The notes beneath the pieces were generated by a model that saw only the letters and a program-made list of their open reading frames with translations, had not been told where the DNA came from and did not search any database. The translations under genes were made by a program, and so were the position numbers. Shown one piece after another: positions 1 through 8,726 of a stretch of DNA of 58,482 bases (position 1 is its first letter; the number at the start of each line of letters is the position of its first letter). The DNA lies in the NCBI GenBank assembly GCA_944384905.1, contig CALWVE010000007.1, positions 1 through 58,482 of the forward strand, given 5' to 3'. Source of the DNA: an uncultured Clostridia bacterium (GTDB lineage: Bacteria; Bacillota; Clostridia; Oscillospirales; Acutalibacteraceae).

Positions 1-2
1 AA

Positions 3-470
3 ACCGGTGATTTCTTCGTAGAGGAAGGTAAGTCCTACACCATTACTCTGAAGAAGATTGTTGAAGGCACCATCATCAACGTTCAGTTTGTTGATGCTGA
101 TACAGAAGAAGTTGTAGCCGGCGGCGATTTCGTAGTTGACAAGGACGACGACGGTATTGCCAACTACAGCGAACTGCTCCTGCCGGAAGGCTACGAGCTG
201 ATCGTGACCGGCGACTTCTTCGTAGAAGCTGGTAAGTCCTACACCATCGTTCTGAAGAGCACCGCTACCGATCCGACTGATCCTACCGATCCTACCGACC
301 CGACCGATCCGGAAGATCCTACCAACCCGGATAAGGAAGACGGCGACAAGGATACCGATAAGGAAACCGATGGCCCGAAGACTGGCGACGTTCTCCCGGT
401 TGCAGCTGCTGTAACGATGTTTGCTGCTGCTGGCGCTATGCTGGTATTCAAGAAAAAGGCTAATCAGTAA
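3..470 (+). CDS. Repeat-containing cell-surface protein, 3' end only (PKTG-type sorting signal)
   Basis: The reading frame is open from the first bases of the window, so the N-terminus lies outside it. The visible part holds a repeat of roughly 68 residues: TGDFFVEEGKSYTI at the window start returns as TGDFFVEAGKSYTI near nt 207. A low-complexity DPT/DPE/DK-rich linker follows, then PKTGD (nt 375-389), a hydrophobic segment rich in Ala and Val, and a KKK tail ending in NQ. That order is the classical sortase-anchored wall-protein C-terminus, with PKTG in place of LPXTG. No sortase gene is in the window. The repeats suggest a MucBP or Ig-like stalk, but I cannot name the domain. A strong terminator follows the stop. 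Confidence 0.8.
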   Translation, partial: TGDFFVEEGKSYTITLKKIVEGTIINVQFVDADTEEVVAGGDFVVDKDDDGIANYSELLLPEGYELIVTGDFFVEAGKSYTIVLKSTATDPTDPTDPTDPTDPEDPTNPDKEDGDKDTDKETDGPKTGDVLPVAAAVTMFAAAGAMLVFKKKANQ

Positions 471-517
471 TCCATAAAACAGGGAATTATCCTGTTTGGC
501 TTATCTAAAAAGCGAAA

Positions 518-556
518 CAGCACTGTCCGACTTTTGTCGGGCAGTGCTGCTTTTTA
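518..556. terminator. Bidirectional rho-independent terminator
   Basis: The arms CAGCACTGTCCGAC and GTCGGGCAGTGCTG form a 14-bp stem with a TTTT loop, followed by TTTTTA. It lies between the convergent surface-protein gene and mutY. The A-rich upstream side makes it usable for the minus strand as well. Confidence 0.85.
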
Positions 557-564
557 TGTGATAT

Positions 565-1584
565 TTACTTTAGGGAACCGGTCTGCTTTTTCAGCCATAG
601 AGTATAGGGCTTAAAGGCCGAAGGAAAACTATACGTGTCGAAGAGATGTTCCAGCGGCGCCCAAAAACAGCCTTCGGGCAATTCTTTCGGCGTTCCATAG
701 ATGCAATATCCGGTAAGCGACCATTCCAGATGGGTGAAAATATGCCGGTGATTGCCCAGCGGTATACAGCCGGGAAAAGCCTCGGGCGGAAGCATTCCAT
801 CCAGCAAGATGAATTCTGTCATGCCGGCCAAAAGCCCTTGGGGCGGACGGCGATGCAGGAGAATCCGATCGTTTTCAATGCAGAGCAACACAGTTTTTTC
901 TTCTTTTTTGCGGACAGCCTGCTTTTTGCGTATGGGAAATTCGGCCGTTCGCTTTTGCTGAAAAGCCTGGCAATGAGCCTGGAGCGGGCAAAGTATGCAT
1001 TTTGCTTTTTCTCCGGGCAGACAAATTCCCGCGCCTATATCCATCAAAGCCTGATTCATGCTGCCCATGTCGTCGGCTAGGTCTTCGCGGATCAAATCTT
1101 CTACTTTTTTCCGGCCGGCGGGCGTGGTCATGTCGTCTTCCAAAAGGAACAGCCGGGCATATACGCGCCCCAGGTTGCCGTCTACGGCGCATACAGGCTC
1201 ACCATAGGCAATAGAAGCGATTGCTCCCGCCGTATAATGGCCGATTCCGGGCAGTTTTTCCAGTTCGGCGGCCGTTTTGGGCAATTGCCCGCCGTATTGT
1301 TCCATGCAGAGTTTAGCCGCTTTCTGCATGTTTCTCACACGGCTGTAATAGCCCAATCCTTCCCAGAGCTTCAGCAGGCGGTCTTCTTCAACCGCCGCAA
1401 GCGCGGGCAGATCGGGTAGTTCCCGCAAAAAGCGCTCGTAATAGGGAATGACTGTTTCAACCCGTGTTTGCTGCAGCATAATTTCGCTGACCCAGATTTC
1501 ATAGGCGTTTTTGCGCCGTCGCCAGGGGAGATCCCGCTGGTTAACGGCATACCACTGCAAAAGCAGTTCACTGATTTTTTCCAT
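565..1584 (-). CDS. mutY: A/G-specific adenine glycosylase MutY
   Basis: Base-excision repair glycosylase that removes adenine mispaired with 8-oxoguanine. The HhH-GPD core spans about residues 25-180. It shows the catalytic Glu in WVSEIMLQQT (E34), the hairpin LPGIGHYTAGA and the catalytic Asp in VDGNLGR (D135). Four cysteines at about 188, 196, 199 and 205 fit the [4Fe-4S] cluster, although the first spacing is seven residues rather than the usual six. The C-terminal 110 residues form the NUDIX-like 8-oxoG recognition domain. At 339 aa the length is normal. The start has an AAAGGAG Shine-Dalgarno site. It is 11 bp downstream of the MATE gene on the same strand, so probably co-transcribed. 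Confidence 0.93.
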   Translation of the reverse strand: MEKISELLLQWYAVNQRDLPWRRRKNAYEIWVSEIMLQQTRVETVIPYYERFLRELPDLPALAAVEEDRLLKLWEGLGYYSRVRNMQKAAKLCMEQYGGQLPKTAAELEKLPGIGHYTAGAIASIAYGEPVCAVDGNLGRVYARLFLLEDDMTTPAGRKKVEDLIREDLADDMGSMNQALMDIGAGICLPGEKAKCILCPLQAHCQAFQQKRTAEFPIRKKQAVRKKEEKTVLLCIENDRILLHRRPPQGLLAGMTEFILLDGMLPPEAFPGCIPLGNHRHIFTHLEWSLTGYCIYGTPKELPEGCFWAPLEHLFDTYSFPSAFKPYTLWLKKQTGSLK

Positions 1585-1595
1585 AAAGCTCCTTT

Positions 1596-2933
1596 TTACT
1601 GCAAAATTTCCTGATGTTTTTTGTAATAGAAATAATACGGCACTTCAGCCAACAGCATGCAGGTCCACCCAAGTACGCTGGCCCAGGCGGCCGAAAGGAT
1701 GCCGAGCTGCCCGACTAGGAAATACACGCCGATCACACGCACCGAGATCTGAATGATGGTGGAGATCAAAGTGATGGTCATGTTGTCCATGCCCCGGAAA
1801 AAGCCTTGAATACCGTTGGTAAAGGCAGGCCATAAATAGAAGAAGGCCATCCATCCCAGATATTCCACGCCCAACGGAACCAGTTCCTGGCTGTTTTCGG
1901 CCGAAACAAACAGGTGCATAATCGGCTCGCGCAGCAGCAAGATAACCACGCAGATGATAACCCAGTATCCAAACTCAACCAGCAAACCGGTAGAAAGTCC
2001 TTTTTTCACACGCTCTTTGTTTTTGGCCCCGCGGTTTTGCGCAACAAAGGTCATCATACCATGGGAAATGCTCTGTTCGGGTGTAAAGGCAAAGTCATCT
2101 ACACGGCTTACCGCGTTGAAAGCCGCCATAGCCGAAACGCCCAGCGGGTTGATCATTCCCTGAATCAGAAGCTTGCCGATCGGCTGGCAGGATTGCTGCA
2201 AGGCGGTTATAGAGCCTTGCTTTAATGTTTTGCGCAGAAGCTCGCGATCTATTCGGAGTTCTTTAGCCGAAAGGTGAAGCATGGGGACGCGCTTCCAGAT
2301 ATACCACAAACACATGATGCCGGAAAAAGCCTCTGCGATAACCGTGGCCAGCGCCGCACCCAAAACCCCAAGATGGGCAAAGGCCACAAAGACAACATCC
2401 AGGCAAGCATTCAATACCGAAGCCGTAGCCAGAAAACGGATCGGCGTTTTGGAATCGCCCACACTGCGCAGCGCAGAGGACATGGCATTATATAGATAGG
2501 TAAACGGCATACCCAAAAAGATGATCCGCAGATACAAAATAGCATCGGGCAAAACTTCGCCCGGCACATCGAGCGCCCGCAAAATAGCGGGGGTAAGCAA
2601 AAGGCTCAGTAAAACAATGATAGAGGAAAAGATTACACCAAAGAGCAGCAGGGTAGCGGCTTCTTTTTTCAGCTCTTTTTGCTTGCCGGCGCCGAAAAAT
2701 TCACTCATCAACACCGAGGCACCGATACATACGCCCGTAACGCCCAAAATCACGATGTTCATAACCGGGTTGGAAGTTCCCACAGCGGCCAGCGCCTGGG
2801 TTCCGGCGAAACGGCCCACAATGATGGAATCCACCGCGTTGTAGGTTAGCTGAAACAGATTCCCATGGATCAGCGGAATGGAAAAAGTAATCAAATGCTT
2901 GGAAATACTTCCTTTTGTCATGTCCTTTATCAT
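1596..2933 (-). CDS. MATE family efflux transporter
   Basis: Predicted integral membrane antiporter of 445 aa, the normal size for the multidrug and toxin extrusion family, with about twelve hydrophobic segments in two halves. The N-terminal FSIPLIHGNLFQLTYNAVDSIIVGRFAG region is split here only to name the hallmark: the family motif around residues 16-44 with NAVDSIIVGR. The chosen ATG has an AGAGG site 9 nt upstream. It is the first gene of a two-gene unit with mutY and has its own sigma-A-like promoter. The substrate cannot be predicted. A second, non-adjacent MATE gene occurs at 16161. Confidence 0.88.
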   Translation of the reverse strand: MIKDMTKGSISKHLITFSIPLIHGNLFQLTYNAVDSIIVGRFAGTQALAAVGTSNPVMNIVILGVTGVCIGASVLMSEFFGAGKQKELKKEAATLLLFGVIFSSIIVLLSLLLTPAILRALDVPGEVLPDAILYLRIIFLGMPFTYLYNAMSSALRSVGDSKTPIRFLATASVLNACLDVVFVAFAHLGVLGAALATVIAEAFSGIMCLWYIWKRVPMLHLSAKELRIDRELLRKTLKQGSITALQQSCQPIGKLLIQGMINPLGVSAMAAFNAVSRVDDFAFTPEQSISHGMMTFVAQNRGAKNKERVKKGLSTGLLVEFGYWVIICVVILLLREPIMHLFVSAENSQELVPLGVEYLGWMAFFYLWPAFTNGIQGFFRGMDNMTITLISTIIQISVRVIGVYFLVGQLGILSAAWASVLGWTCMLLAEVPYYFYYKKHQEILQ

Positions 2934-2966
2934 GTTCGAAACCTCTTTTGTTGAAATCCGATACTA

Positions 2967-2995
2967 ATCATAAATCAAAAGAAAAGGAAATGCAA
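2967..2995 (-). promoter_or_regulatory. Sigma-A-type promoter for MATE-mutY
   Basis: On the minus strand, TTGCAT, a 17-bp spacer and TATGAT lie about 35 bp upstream of the MATE start. This is a pattern match only. Confidence 0.55.
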
Positions 2996-3060
2996 GAGGC
3001 GACGGCGGTTTGTTGGTCTGAAACCGAGTACGATTTTTTAAAAGATTTACCGGTTTGTAA

Positions 3061-3090
3061 TTGAACTGTAGGATTTTTTTGTGCTATAAT
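3061..3090 (+). promoter_or_regulatory. Sigma-A-type promoter for the GH3 gene
   Basis: TTGAAC, an 18-bp spacer and a perfect TATAAT box, ending about 50 bp before the GH3 start. It is divergent from the MATE-mutY promoter. Confidence 0.65.
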
Positions 3091-3140
3091 ATGTATATCA
3101 AAATAGTGCCAATTGAAAAAATGAAGAAAGGATGTTTGGA

Positions 3141-5675
3141 TTGAACAAGTTTGAACGTGTTTACAGCGGAACGAAATCCGAAGAAGTTTCTGCCCGCGAA
3201 AAAGAACATGCCGCCCTTTCCCGGCGAGCGGCCGCAGAAGGAATGGTCCTGCTGAAAAATGACGGCGCCCTTCCGCTTGCACCCGGAAGCCGGATTGCTT
3301 TGTTTGGCGGCGGAGCCGAACAGACGGTAAAAGGCGGAACCGGTTCGGGCGATGTGAACGAAAGAAACGCCGTGAATATCCGCCAGGGCCTGAAAGACGC
3401 CGGTTTTACGCTGACTTCCGAAGCCTGGCTGGATGATTATGCCGCGCTTTATACCCAGTCCCGTCTGGATTGGAAAGCGGCAATCTATAAAAAGCTCGAA
3501 GCTTCTTCCCAGAAAGACGGCGTAGGCTTTTTCTTCGCTTATTCTTCCACGCCGTATGAAGCGCCTTCCGGACGCGCTGTTACAGAGCAGGATCTGGCGC
3601 CCGAAGCGGATGCGGCTGTTTATGTGATTTCCCGTATCGCGGGCGAAGGTGCCGATCGTTTCGAAAAGCCCGGCGATTATGAGCTGACCGAGCGCGAATA
3701 TGAAAATCTGGCTGCTGTGGTTAAGCGCTACCCGAATACGGTTGTCGTTATGAATACCGGTGGCCCGATCGATCTTACGTTTATGGATCAGCTGCCGGTT
3801 TCCGCGCTGCTGTTTATGTCGCAGGCCGGTATGGAAGGCGGCCGCGCATTGGCCGATGTGCTGGGCGGAAAAGTATGCCCCAGCGGTAAGCTTACCGATA
3901 CCTGGGCCATGCATTACAGCGATTATCCGGCTGCCGATACGTTCAGCCATATGAACGGCCAGCTGGATAAAGAATATTACACAGAAGGTATTTATGTCGG
4001 ATACCGTTATTTCGATACGTTTGGCGTAAAGCCGCGGTATCCTTTCGGTTTCGGCTTGTCCTATACCACCTTCGACGTGCGCGCCGATGCGTTTGCCGTA
4101 GCCGGTGAACGTGCTTCTGCGGTTATTACCGTTCGCAATACCGGTAAAACAGCCGGTAAAGAGGTTGTGCAGCTTTATGCCGCCTGCCCGCAGGGCAAAC
4201 TGAAAAAAGAAGCCAAGCGCCTGTGCGCTTTTGCCAAAACGCCGCTGCTGGCTCCCGGTGAAGTCTGCCGTCTCCAGCTTTCGTTCCCGCTGGAAGGATT
4301 GGCTTCCTTTGATGAATCTGCCGGTTGTTGGATGATGGAAGCCGGAACGTATGCACTGCTGTGCGGTACGTCCAGTGCGAATGCGACGCCTTTTGCCGCC
4401 TTGTCGCTGGATGGGGATTGGGCCTGCCTGAAAACGCAGCCGATCTGCCCGCTTAGCGAGCCGCTGAATCAGCTTGAAGCGCCGGAAGTTCCCGCTGTGG
4501 ATGTTTCCGAGCTGCCGGTGGTACAGGTTTCTGCGGCCGATCTTACCAGCAAAACCGCTGTTTATTACGATCCTGCCGTTGAAGACGACGAAGCCGGTCA
4601 AATCGTGCGTTCGCTCACCACGGAAGAGCTTCTTAAACTGGTTGTCGGCGATGCCGCATCCGGCTCTGAAAGCAACCTGGGTTCCGCCGGCAATACCGTT
4701 CCGGGCGCCGCGGGTGAAACCACCAATTGCCTGGAAGAAAAGCTGGGAATTTCGCCCATGGTTCTGGCCGATGGTCCGGCGGGTATCCGTCTGCCGCAGT
4801 CGTATCAGGTTCGCAAAGACGGCAGCGTTGTAACGCCCGATCCGTTCTCTTCCATGGAAAAGGGCTTCTTCTCCAACACGAAGCTCGACCCCGAACTGGA
4901 TACGTATCATCATTACTGCACGGCTTTCCCGGTGGGTACGCTGCTGGCACAGACCTGGGATACACAGCTTGTGGAAGAAGTCGGCCGCGCGGTAGGCCGC
5001 GAAATGGTAGAAATGGGCGTTGCTTTGTGGCTGGCTCCGGGCATGAATATTCACCGCAACCCGCTTTGCGGACGCAACTTTGAATATTATGCCGAAGATC
5101 CCGTGCTGGCCGGTGTGATGGCTGCGGCCGTTACGCAGGGTGTTCAGCAGAATCCGGGTGTGGGCACCACGATTAAGCACTTTGCCTGCAACAACTCCGA
5201 AGATAACCGTATGGGCGTGGATTGCGTCGTTTCGGAGCGTGCGCTGCGTGAAATCTATCTCAGAGGCTTTGAAATTGCCGTGCGCACCAGTCAGCCCATG
5301 TCGATTATGAGCTCGTATAACCTCATCAACGGCGTTCATGCCGCCAATAACGGCGATCTGCTCACCAAGGCTGCCCGCAGCGAATGGGGCTTCGCCGGCA
5401 TGGTGATGACGGACTGGACGACAACGGCGCCGCATGGCGGCTCCACGCCGGAAGGCTGTATCAAAGCCGGCAACGACCTGATTATGCCGGGTCTTGCAAG
5501 CGATTTCACTGGTTTGCGCGCCGCTTTGGAAAACGGAACGCTTACGGAAGAAGAACTGCGCGTCTGCGCCGCACGTGTGGTTCGGCTGATGATCCTCACC
5601 AACCGCCATGCAAAAACCGCTCCGTACGGCGAGATGATTTCGGGCTTCCCGGGCATGATTGTACGCACACTGTAA
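3141..5675 (+). CDS. Glycoside hydrolase family 3 (beta-glucosidase type) with reversed domain order
   Basis: Hydrolyses terminal beta-linked sugars; the exact sugar cannot be called. The domain order is inverted relative to most GH3 enzymes. The GH3 C-terminal alpha/beta sandwich comes first (about residues 20-270), then a fibronectin-III-like domain (about 300-420), then the (beta/alpha)8 barrel. In the barrel lie VLADGPAGIR, the KHFACNNSEDNR segment and the nucleophile Asp in VMTDW (gac at 5412). This layout is known from ruminal beta-glucosidases of Ruminococcus and Butyrivibrio. No signal peptide is seen, so it is probably cytosolic. I chose TTG at 3141 because GAAAGG lies 9 nt upstream; the ATG at 3132 directly abuts that site. 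Terminators follow. Confidence 0.88.
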   Translation: MNKFERVYSGTKSEEVSAREKEHAALSRRAAAEGMVLLKNDGALPLAPGSRIALFGGGAEQTVKGGTGSGDVNERNAVNIRQGLKDAGFTLTSEAWLDDYAALYTQSRLDWKAAIYKKLEASSQKDGVGFFFAYSSTPYEAPSGRAVTEQDLAPEADAAVYVISRIAGEGADRFEKPGDYELTEREYENLAAVVKRYPNTVVVMNTGGPIDLTFMDQLPVSALLFMSQAGMEGGRALADVLGGKVCPSGKLTDTWAMHYSDYPAADTFSHMNGQLDKEYYTEGIYVGYRYFDTFGVKPRYPFGFGLSYTTFDVRADAFAVAGERASAVITVRNTGKTAGKEVVQLYAACPQGKLKKEAKRLCAFAKTPLLAPGEVCRLQLSFPLEGLASFDESAGCWMMEAGTYALLCGTSSANATPFAALSLDGDWACLKTQPICPLSEPLNQLEAPEVPAVDVSELPVVQVSAADLTSKTAVYYDPAVEDDEAGQIVRSLTTEELLKLVVGDAASGSESNLGSAGNTVPGAAGETTNCLEEKLGISPMVLADGPAGIRLPQSYQVRKDGSVVTPDPFSSMEKGFFSNTKLDPELDTYHHYCTAFPVGTLLAQTWDTQLVEEVGRAVGREMVEMGVALWLAPGMNIHRNPLCGRNFEYYAEDPVLAGVMAAAVTQGVQQNPGVGTTIKHFACNNSEDNRMGVDCVVSERALREIYLRGFEIAVRTSQPMSIMSSYNLINGVHAANNGDLLTKAARSEWGFAGMVMTDWTTTAPHGGSTPEGCIKAGNDLIMPGLASDFTGLRAALENGTLTEEELRVCAARVVRLMILTNRHAKTAPYGEMISGFPGMIVRTL

Positions 5676-5689
5676 TGAATCTTTCGGTT

Positions 5690-5721
5690 CGCCGGACTGT
5701 GTCTCTTGCACAGCCCGGCGG
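5690..5721 (+). terminator. Hairpin after GH3 (possible weak terminator)
   Basis: CGCCGGACTGTG pairs with CACAGCCCGGCG (one G-U pair) across a short loop. The following tract is only moderately T-rich, so termination strength is uncertain. A better terminator follows 25 bp later. Confidence 0.45.
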
Positions 5722-5744
5722 ATTCGTTTATAATAAAAAAGATC

Positions 5745-5785
5745 ACGGCGTTTCCTTTTGCAGATCGAAAGGAAAGCCGTTTTTA
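5745..5785 (+). terminator. Rho-independent terminator after GH3
   Basis: ACGGCGTTTCCTTT pairs with AAAGGAAAGCCGT (one bulge) and is followed by TTTTT. It separates the GH3 transcript from the LOTUS-domain gene. Confidence 0.65.
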
Positions 5786-5877
5786 GGCCGCAACAGGCAA
5801 AATCCGGCCCGGAATTTGTGAAATCGCGCTTTCCTTTTTGCGGGCGGAAGATAAAATAAAAAAAATTAGGAGGAATT

Positions 5878-7818
5878 ATGCCCGATCAGGAATTGAAACA
5901 GAAAATTCACGCGCTTCTTTCTTCGCAGATGAAAGAGGGCGAGCCGATGCATCTGGCCAGGGCGGCAGCACTCCTCAACGAAAACGGAATTGAATGCAGA
6001 GCCAACGGATATAAGAAAATGCGGCTTCTGCTTGAAGATCTCGATTTTCTTGAGGTAAAAGACGTTTCGATCGACGGTAAACCGCATGCCGAGGTTTTTC
6101 TTAAAACCATGCCGTGTGCGAAAAGAAAAGGCGCTGCTTTAGATTGCGAACAGCTTAAGCAGCTGTATGGCCTGTTTTGCCGTCTTTTCGAAAAAGGCAC
6201 GCCGTACCATATGGCTACCGTAAGCAAAACCATTATGGACGCCGGGGTAGACCGCACACGCTTTGGTTTTGGCAAGACCAAAACGTTTTTTAAGGCGCTG
6301 GACGCCTTTCTTACGCTGAAAGAAGTCAGAATGAGCGGCGTTCCGCAGGTTGTCGTTACCCTGCGGGATGTGCCGGATTGGAACGGTGTAACCGAAACTG
6401 ACCGGATCATTTTTAAAGAGGAACAGCCCGCCAAAGAACGCATTCTGCCTGCGGATGTACCGCTGATGGCGGCCGAAAAAGAACCGGCTAAAGAAAAAAC
6501 GGCCGAAAAACAGCCGAAAACGGAAAAAGCCGCTAAAAAGAAACCGGTGCGTGAATCCAAAGAACCTGCCCACAAAGAGGAAAGCCGTCTGCCCGGACTG
6601 CCGCTTTCTCATTTTGCCGATATGCCGTCTCAGACGATTGCGCACCTGCGTTCTTTCTGCAACATCGGGATTCAGCCCGACAGCTATATCTGTTCCTGCA
6701 TTGACGAAGGCTACGAACAGGCTTTGCGGGAAAAGACGCTGCGTATACAGGGCGACCGTATCTTGTTTGCCACGCCGCTGCGCGATCAGGACGGGGCCGT
6801 GGTGCAGGCTTCCGTGCGTCCTTCCAACATCGAAGGCGGCTTGCCGTGGTTCCTCAATTATCTGGGCTCCGTGGGGGAAGAAACGCCCAGCGAAGAGCCG
6901 GGGCGTATGCTGGAACGCTTCGCCGATTTGGGCGATTGGCCGCTGTTTTTGGGTCAGCTCGCGCAAACGGCTCTGCCGGAAGATTGGTCTTTCGGCGGCA
7001 GTGAATACGGCGTGCTCAGACAGTATATTCAATACACGTTTTATCGCTTGCAGCTGGAAGATAAGGTGCTGATTTCCGACGACGATACGTTGGCCGCATT
7101 CAATACCGGTCTGGTTGATAAGCATTATGATGACCTGTACGCCTGCTTTATCCCCAGCGGAAAGAAAAACGCGCCGGAATGGCAGTTCGCCAGTTTTTGT
7201 ACGGCGGCATCCCGCGGAATCGGCAAACGGCTGGTAGAAACATTCAGCCCGCTTCCGCAGCCGCCTTCGTATTTCGAGCGGAAAGAAGATTTGCTTTTCG
7301 ATCTTGAAAAAGACCTGCACGTGGATTTTTATCATATTATTATTGATAATATCCATCGTCTGCCGCTTAATTTCCTGCGCGAGGAATGCGCGTCATCCGC
7401 GCCGGCTGTGCGTATAATCGGCCGACTGCAAAAAGCACGTCCGCACGAACGCGGGGATTTGTACGAAAAGCTTCGCGACCTGATCGATGAAAACGAGCGC
7501 CTGTTCAATCGAATTCGCAGCCGCATCGAGGATGCGATCGACCTGGCGTGTAAGCAGGTGCGCTGGAATTTCCGCGTGGCGGTCCCGTGCTTTTTCCCAA
7601 CGCGCAATGCGATGAGCCTGATGCTGCCGCTTGATCTGGATTACGACGATCAGGCCGATACGGCGCTGGTGGTGGAACTGATGCGTTCCGGCAACTATCA
7701 GGGGCAGACGATTCTGACCCTGCGCCAGGCTTATATCGACGCCCGCCTGATCTGCCGCCCGGCCGGGGGCGATTGGCTGCGATTGAACCCGCAGAGCGCA
7801 CCGGACGAAGAAGAATAA
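5878..7818 (+). CDS. Predicted RNA-binding protein: two OST-HTH/LOTUS-like domains and a DUF3825-like C-terminus
   Basis: Not a characterised family. Residues about 3-75 and 85-160 are two related winged-helix-like units. Each has the pattern of a helix with MHLARAAALLNENG or YHMATVSKTIMDAG, a G-[YF]-x-K-[MT] turn, a hydrophobic helix and a beta-hairpin. This is how OST-HTH/LOTUS domains look. A charged Lys/Glu/Ala linker (about 180-235) follows. The C-terminal half ends with WNFRVAVPCFFPTRNAM, LALVVE-like ALVVELMRSGNYQGQTILTL, AYIDARLICRP and DWL, which I recognise as DUF3825-like. In known proteins LOTUS domains bind RNA, including G-quadruplexes; a role in RNA metabolism is inference. No signal peptide is present. 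AGGAGGAATT precedes the ATG. It is a single gene between terminators. Confidence 0.72.
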   Translation: MPDQELKQKIHALLSSQMKEGEPMHLARAAALLNENGIECRANGYKKMRLLLEDLDFLEVKDVSIDGKPHAEVFLKTMPCAKRKGAALDCEQLKQLYGLFCRLFEKGTPYHMATVSKTIMDAGVDRTRFGFGKTKTFFKALDAFLTLKEVRMSGVPQVVVTLRDVPDWNGVTETDRIIFKEEQPAKERILPADVPLMAAEKEPAKEKTAEKQPKTEKAAKKKPVRESKEPAHKEESRLPGLPLSHFADMPSQTIAHLRSFCNIGIQPDSYICSCIDEGYEQALREKTLRIQGDRILFATPLRDQDGAVVQASVRPSNIEGGLPWFLNYLGSVGEETPSEEPGRMLERFADLGDWPLFLGQLAQTALPEDWSFGGSEYGVLRQYIQYTFYRLQLEDKVLISDDDTLAAFNTGLVDKHYDDLYACFIPSGKKNAPEWQFASFCTAASRGIGKRLVETFSPLPQPPSYFERKEDLLFDLEKDLHVDFYHIIIDNIHRLPLNFLREECASSAPAVRIIGRLQKARPHERGDLYEKLRDLIDENERLFNRIRSRIEDAIDLACKQVRWNFRVAVPCFFPTRNAMSLMLPLDLDYDDQADTALVVELMRSGNYQGQTILTLRQAYIDARLICRPAGGDWLRLNPQSAPDEEE

Positions 7819-7821
7819 AAG

Positions 7822-7855
7822 AAAGCTGCTGCCTGTTCGGGCAGCAGCTTTTTAT
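7822..7855. terminator. Bidirectional terminator between convergent genes
   Basis: AAGCTGCTGCC and GGCAGCAGCTT surround a TGTTC-type loop, with T-rich sequence after and A-rich sequence before. It serves both the LOTUS gene and the methyltransferase gene. Confidence 0.8.
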
Positions 7856-8622
7856 TATTGCGGACGCACGGAGCGTGTGGCCAAAAAAGTGGGAACGCCG
7901 TGTTCGTGCAGCGGCCCGCGGCCGTTGGTGTCTTCATACAGATGGGTCAGGCGGAAACCCGCTTCCAGCTGCCCGCCGATGAGCTCTTCTACCGTATGAG
8001 AAAACTGCATCCCGCCGTTGGTTTCTTCCAGCTGGCGGCGCTGATCCGGATTTTTCAGCGGATTAAACGGCAGGGTGTTCTGCAAAAACTGCTCATTTTC
8101 GTCCAGAATAAAATTCATGCCGTTGTCGAATCCGGCTACCAAAACGCCGCCCGGCTTTAAAATGCGGAAGCATTCGCGTAAAATGGGGCGGACCTGCTCC
8201 ACATAGCAATTGGAAACCGGATGAAAAATCAGATCAAACGTTTTATCCGCAAAGGGGAGCGGTTTGGTCATGTCGGCCCGGATGATTTCTATTTCATAGC
8301 CTTCGCGCTGCGCCACCAGGCGTTCCTGTTCCAGCTGTTTTTCCGAATAATCCAAAACGGTGCATTCCGCGCCCAAAGCCTGGAAGATCGGCATTTGCTG
8401 TCCGCCGCCGCTTGCGAGCCCCAGCAGTTTTTTCCCCAGCAGAGAACCCAGCCAAGCGCGCGGCACCGGCTTGGTGGGGGTGAGGAAGACATTCCATTGG
8501 CCTTCTTTGGCTTGGATGTAGGCTTCGTGATCGATTGGGCGTCCCCATTCCCAGCCGTTTTCTACCCAGCTGTCAATCACACGGGAATTGATATCAGCAT
8601 AATGTTCATTTGTGTTATACAT
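7855..8622 (-). CDS. Class I SAM-dependent methyltransferase
   Basis: A 255-aa Rossmann-fold methyltransferase of the Methyltransf_11 type. Motif I is LGLASGGGQQMP (about residues 68-79), where the central glycines bind S-adenosylmethionine. The acidic end of strand 2 is VLDYS, motif II is ADMTKPLPF, and motif III is LKPGGVLVAGF. It is a soluble protein with no fused substrate domain, so the substrate is unknown. The start has GGAG close upstream. It follows murC on the same strand, but a terminator-like hairpin lies upstream of it, so it is probably its own unit. Confidence 0.85.
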   Translation of the reverse strand: MYNTNEHYADINSRVIDSWVENGWEWGRPIDHEAYIQAKEGQWNVFLTPTKPVPRAWLGSLLGKKLLGLASGGGQQMPIFQALGAECTVLDYSEKQLEQERLVAQREGYEIEIIRADMTKPLPFADKTFDLIFHPVSNCYVEQVRPILRECFRILKPGGVLVAGFDNGMNFILDENEQFLQNTLPFNPLKNPDQRRQLEETNGGMQFSHTVEELIGGQLEAGFRLTHLYEDTNGRGPLHEHGVPTFLATRSVRPQ

Positions 8623-8634
8623 CGTTCTCCTCCT

Positions 8635-8672
8635 TCAAAAAAGCAAACGGGCACACCACTTGGGTATGCCCG
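8635..8672 (-). terminator. Terminator after murC
   Basis: Read on the minus strand, CGGGCA-ACCC and GGGT-TGCCCG arms are followed by TTTGCTTTTTT. It lies between the murC stop and the methyltransferase start. Confidence 0.7.
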
Positions 8673-8726
8673 CGCGGGATGTCTCAGAACCGGGGCATCC
8701 GTTTCATTTTTAGGTTTCCTTTGAAA

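Noticed and set aside
3132..3134. ATG start of GH3 at 3132
   Set aside because: The only Shine-Dalgarno sequence directly abuts this ATG. TTG 3141 has proper 9-nt spacing. The same reasoning moves pth from 33057 to 33048.
3084..5711. 875-aa ORF opposite the GH3 gene
   Set aside because: It mirrors a clear GH3 protein, has no ribosome site or recognisable domain and a Arg/Gly/His-rich shadow composition. It exists because the sense gene rarely uses TTA, CTA and TCA codons.
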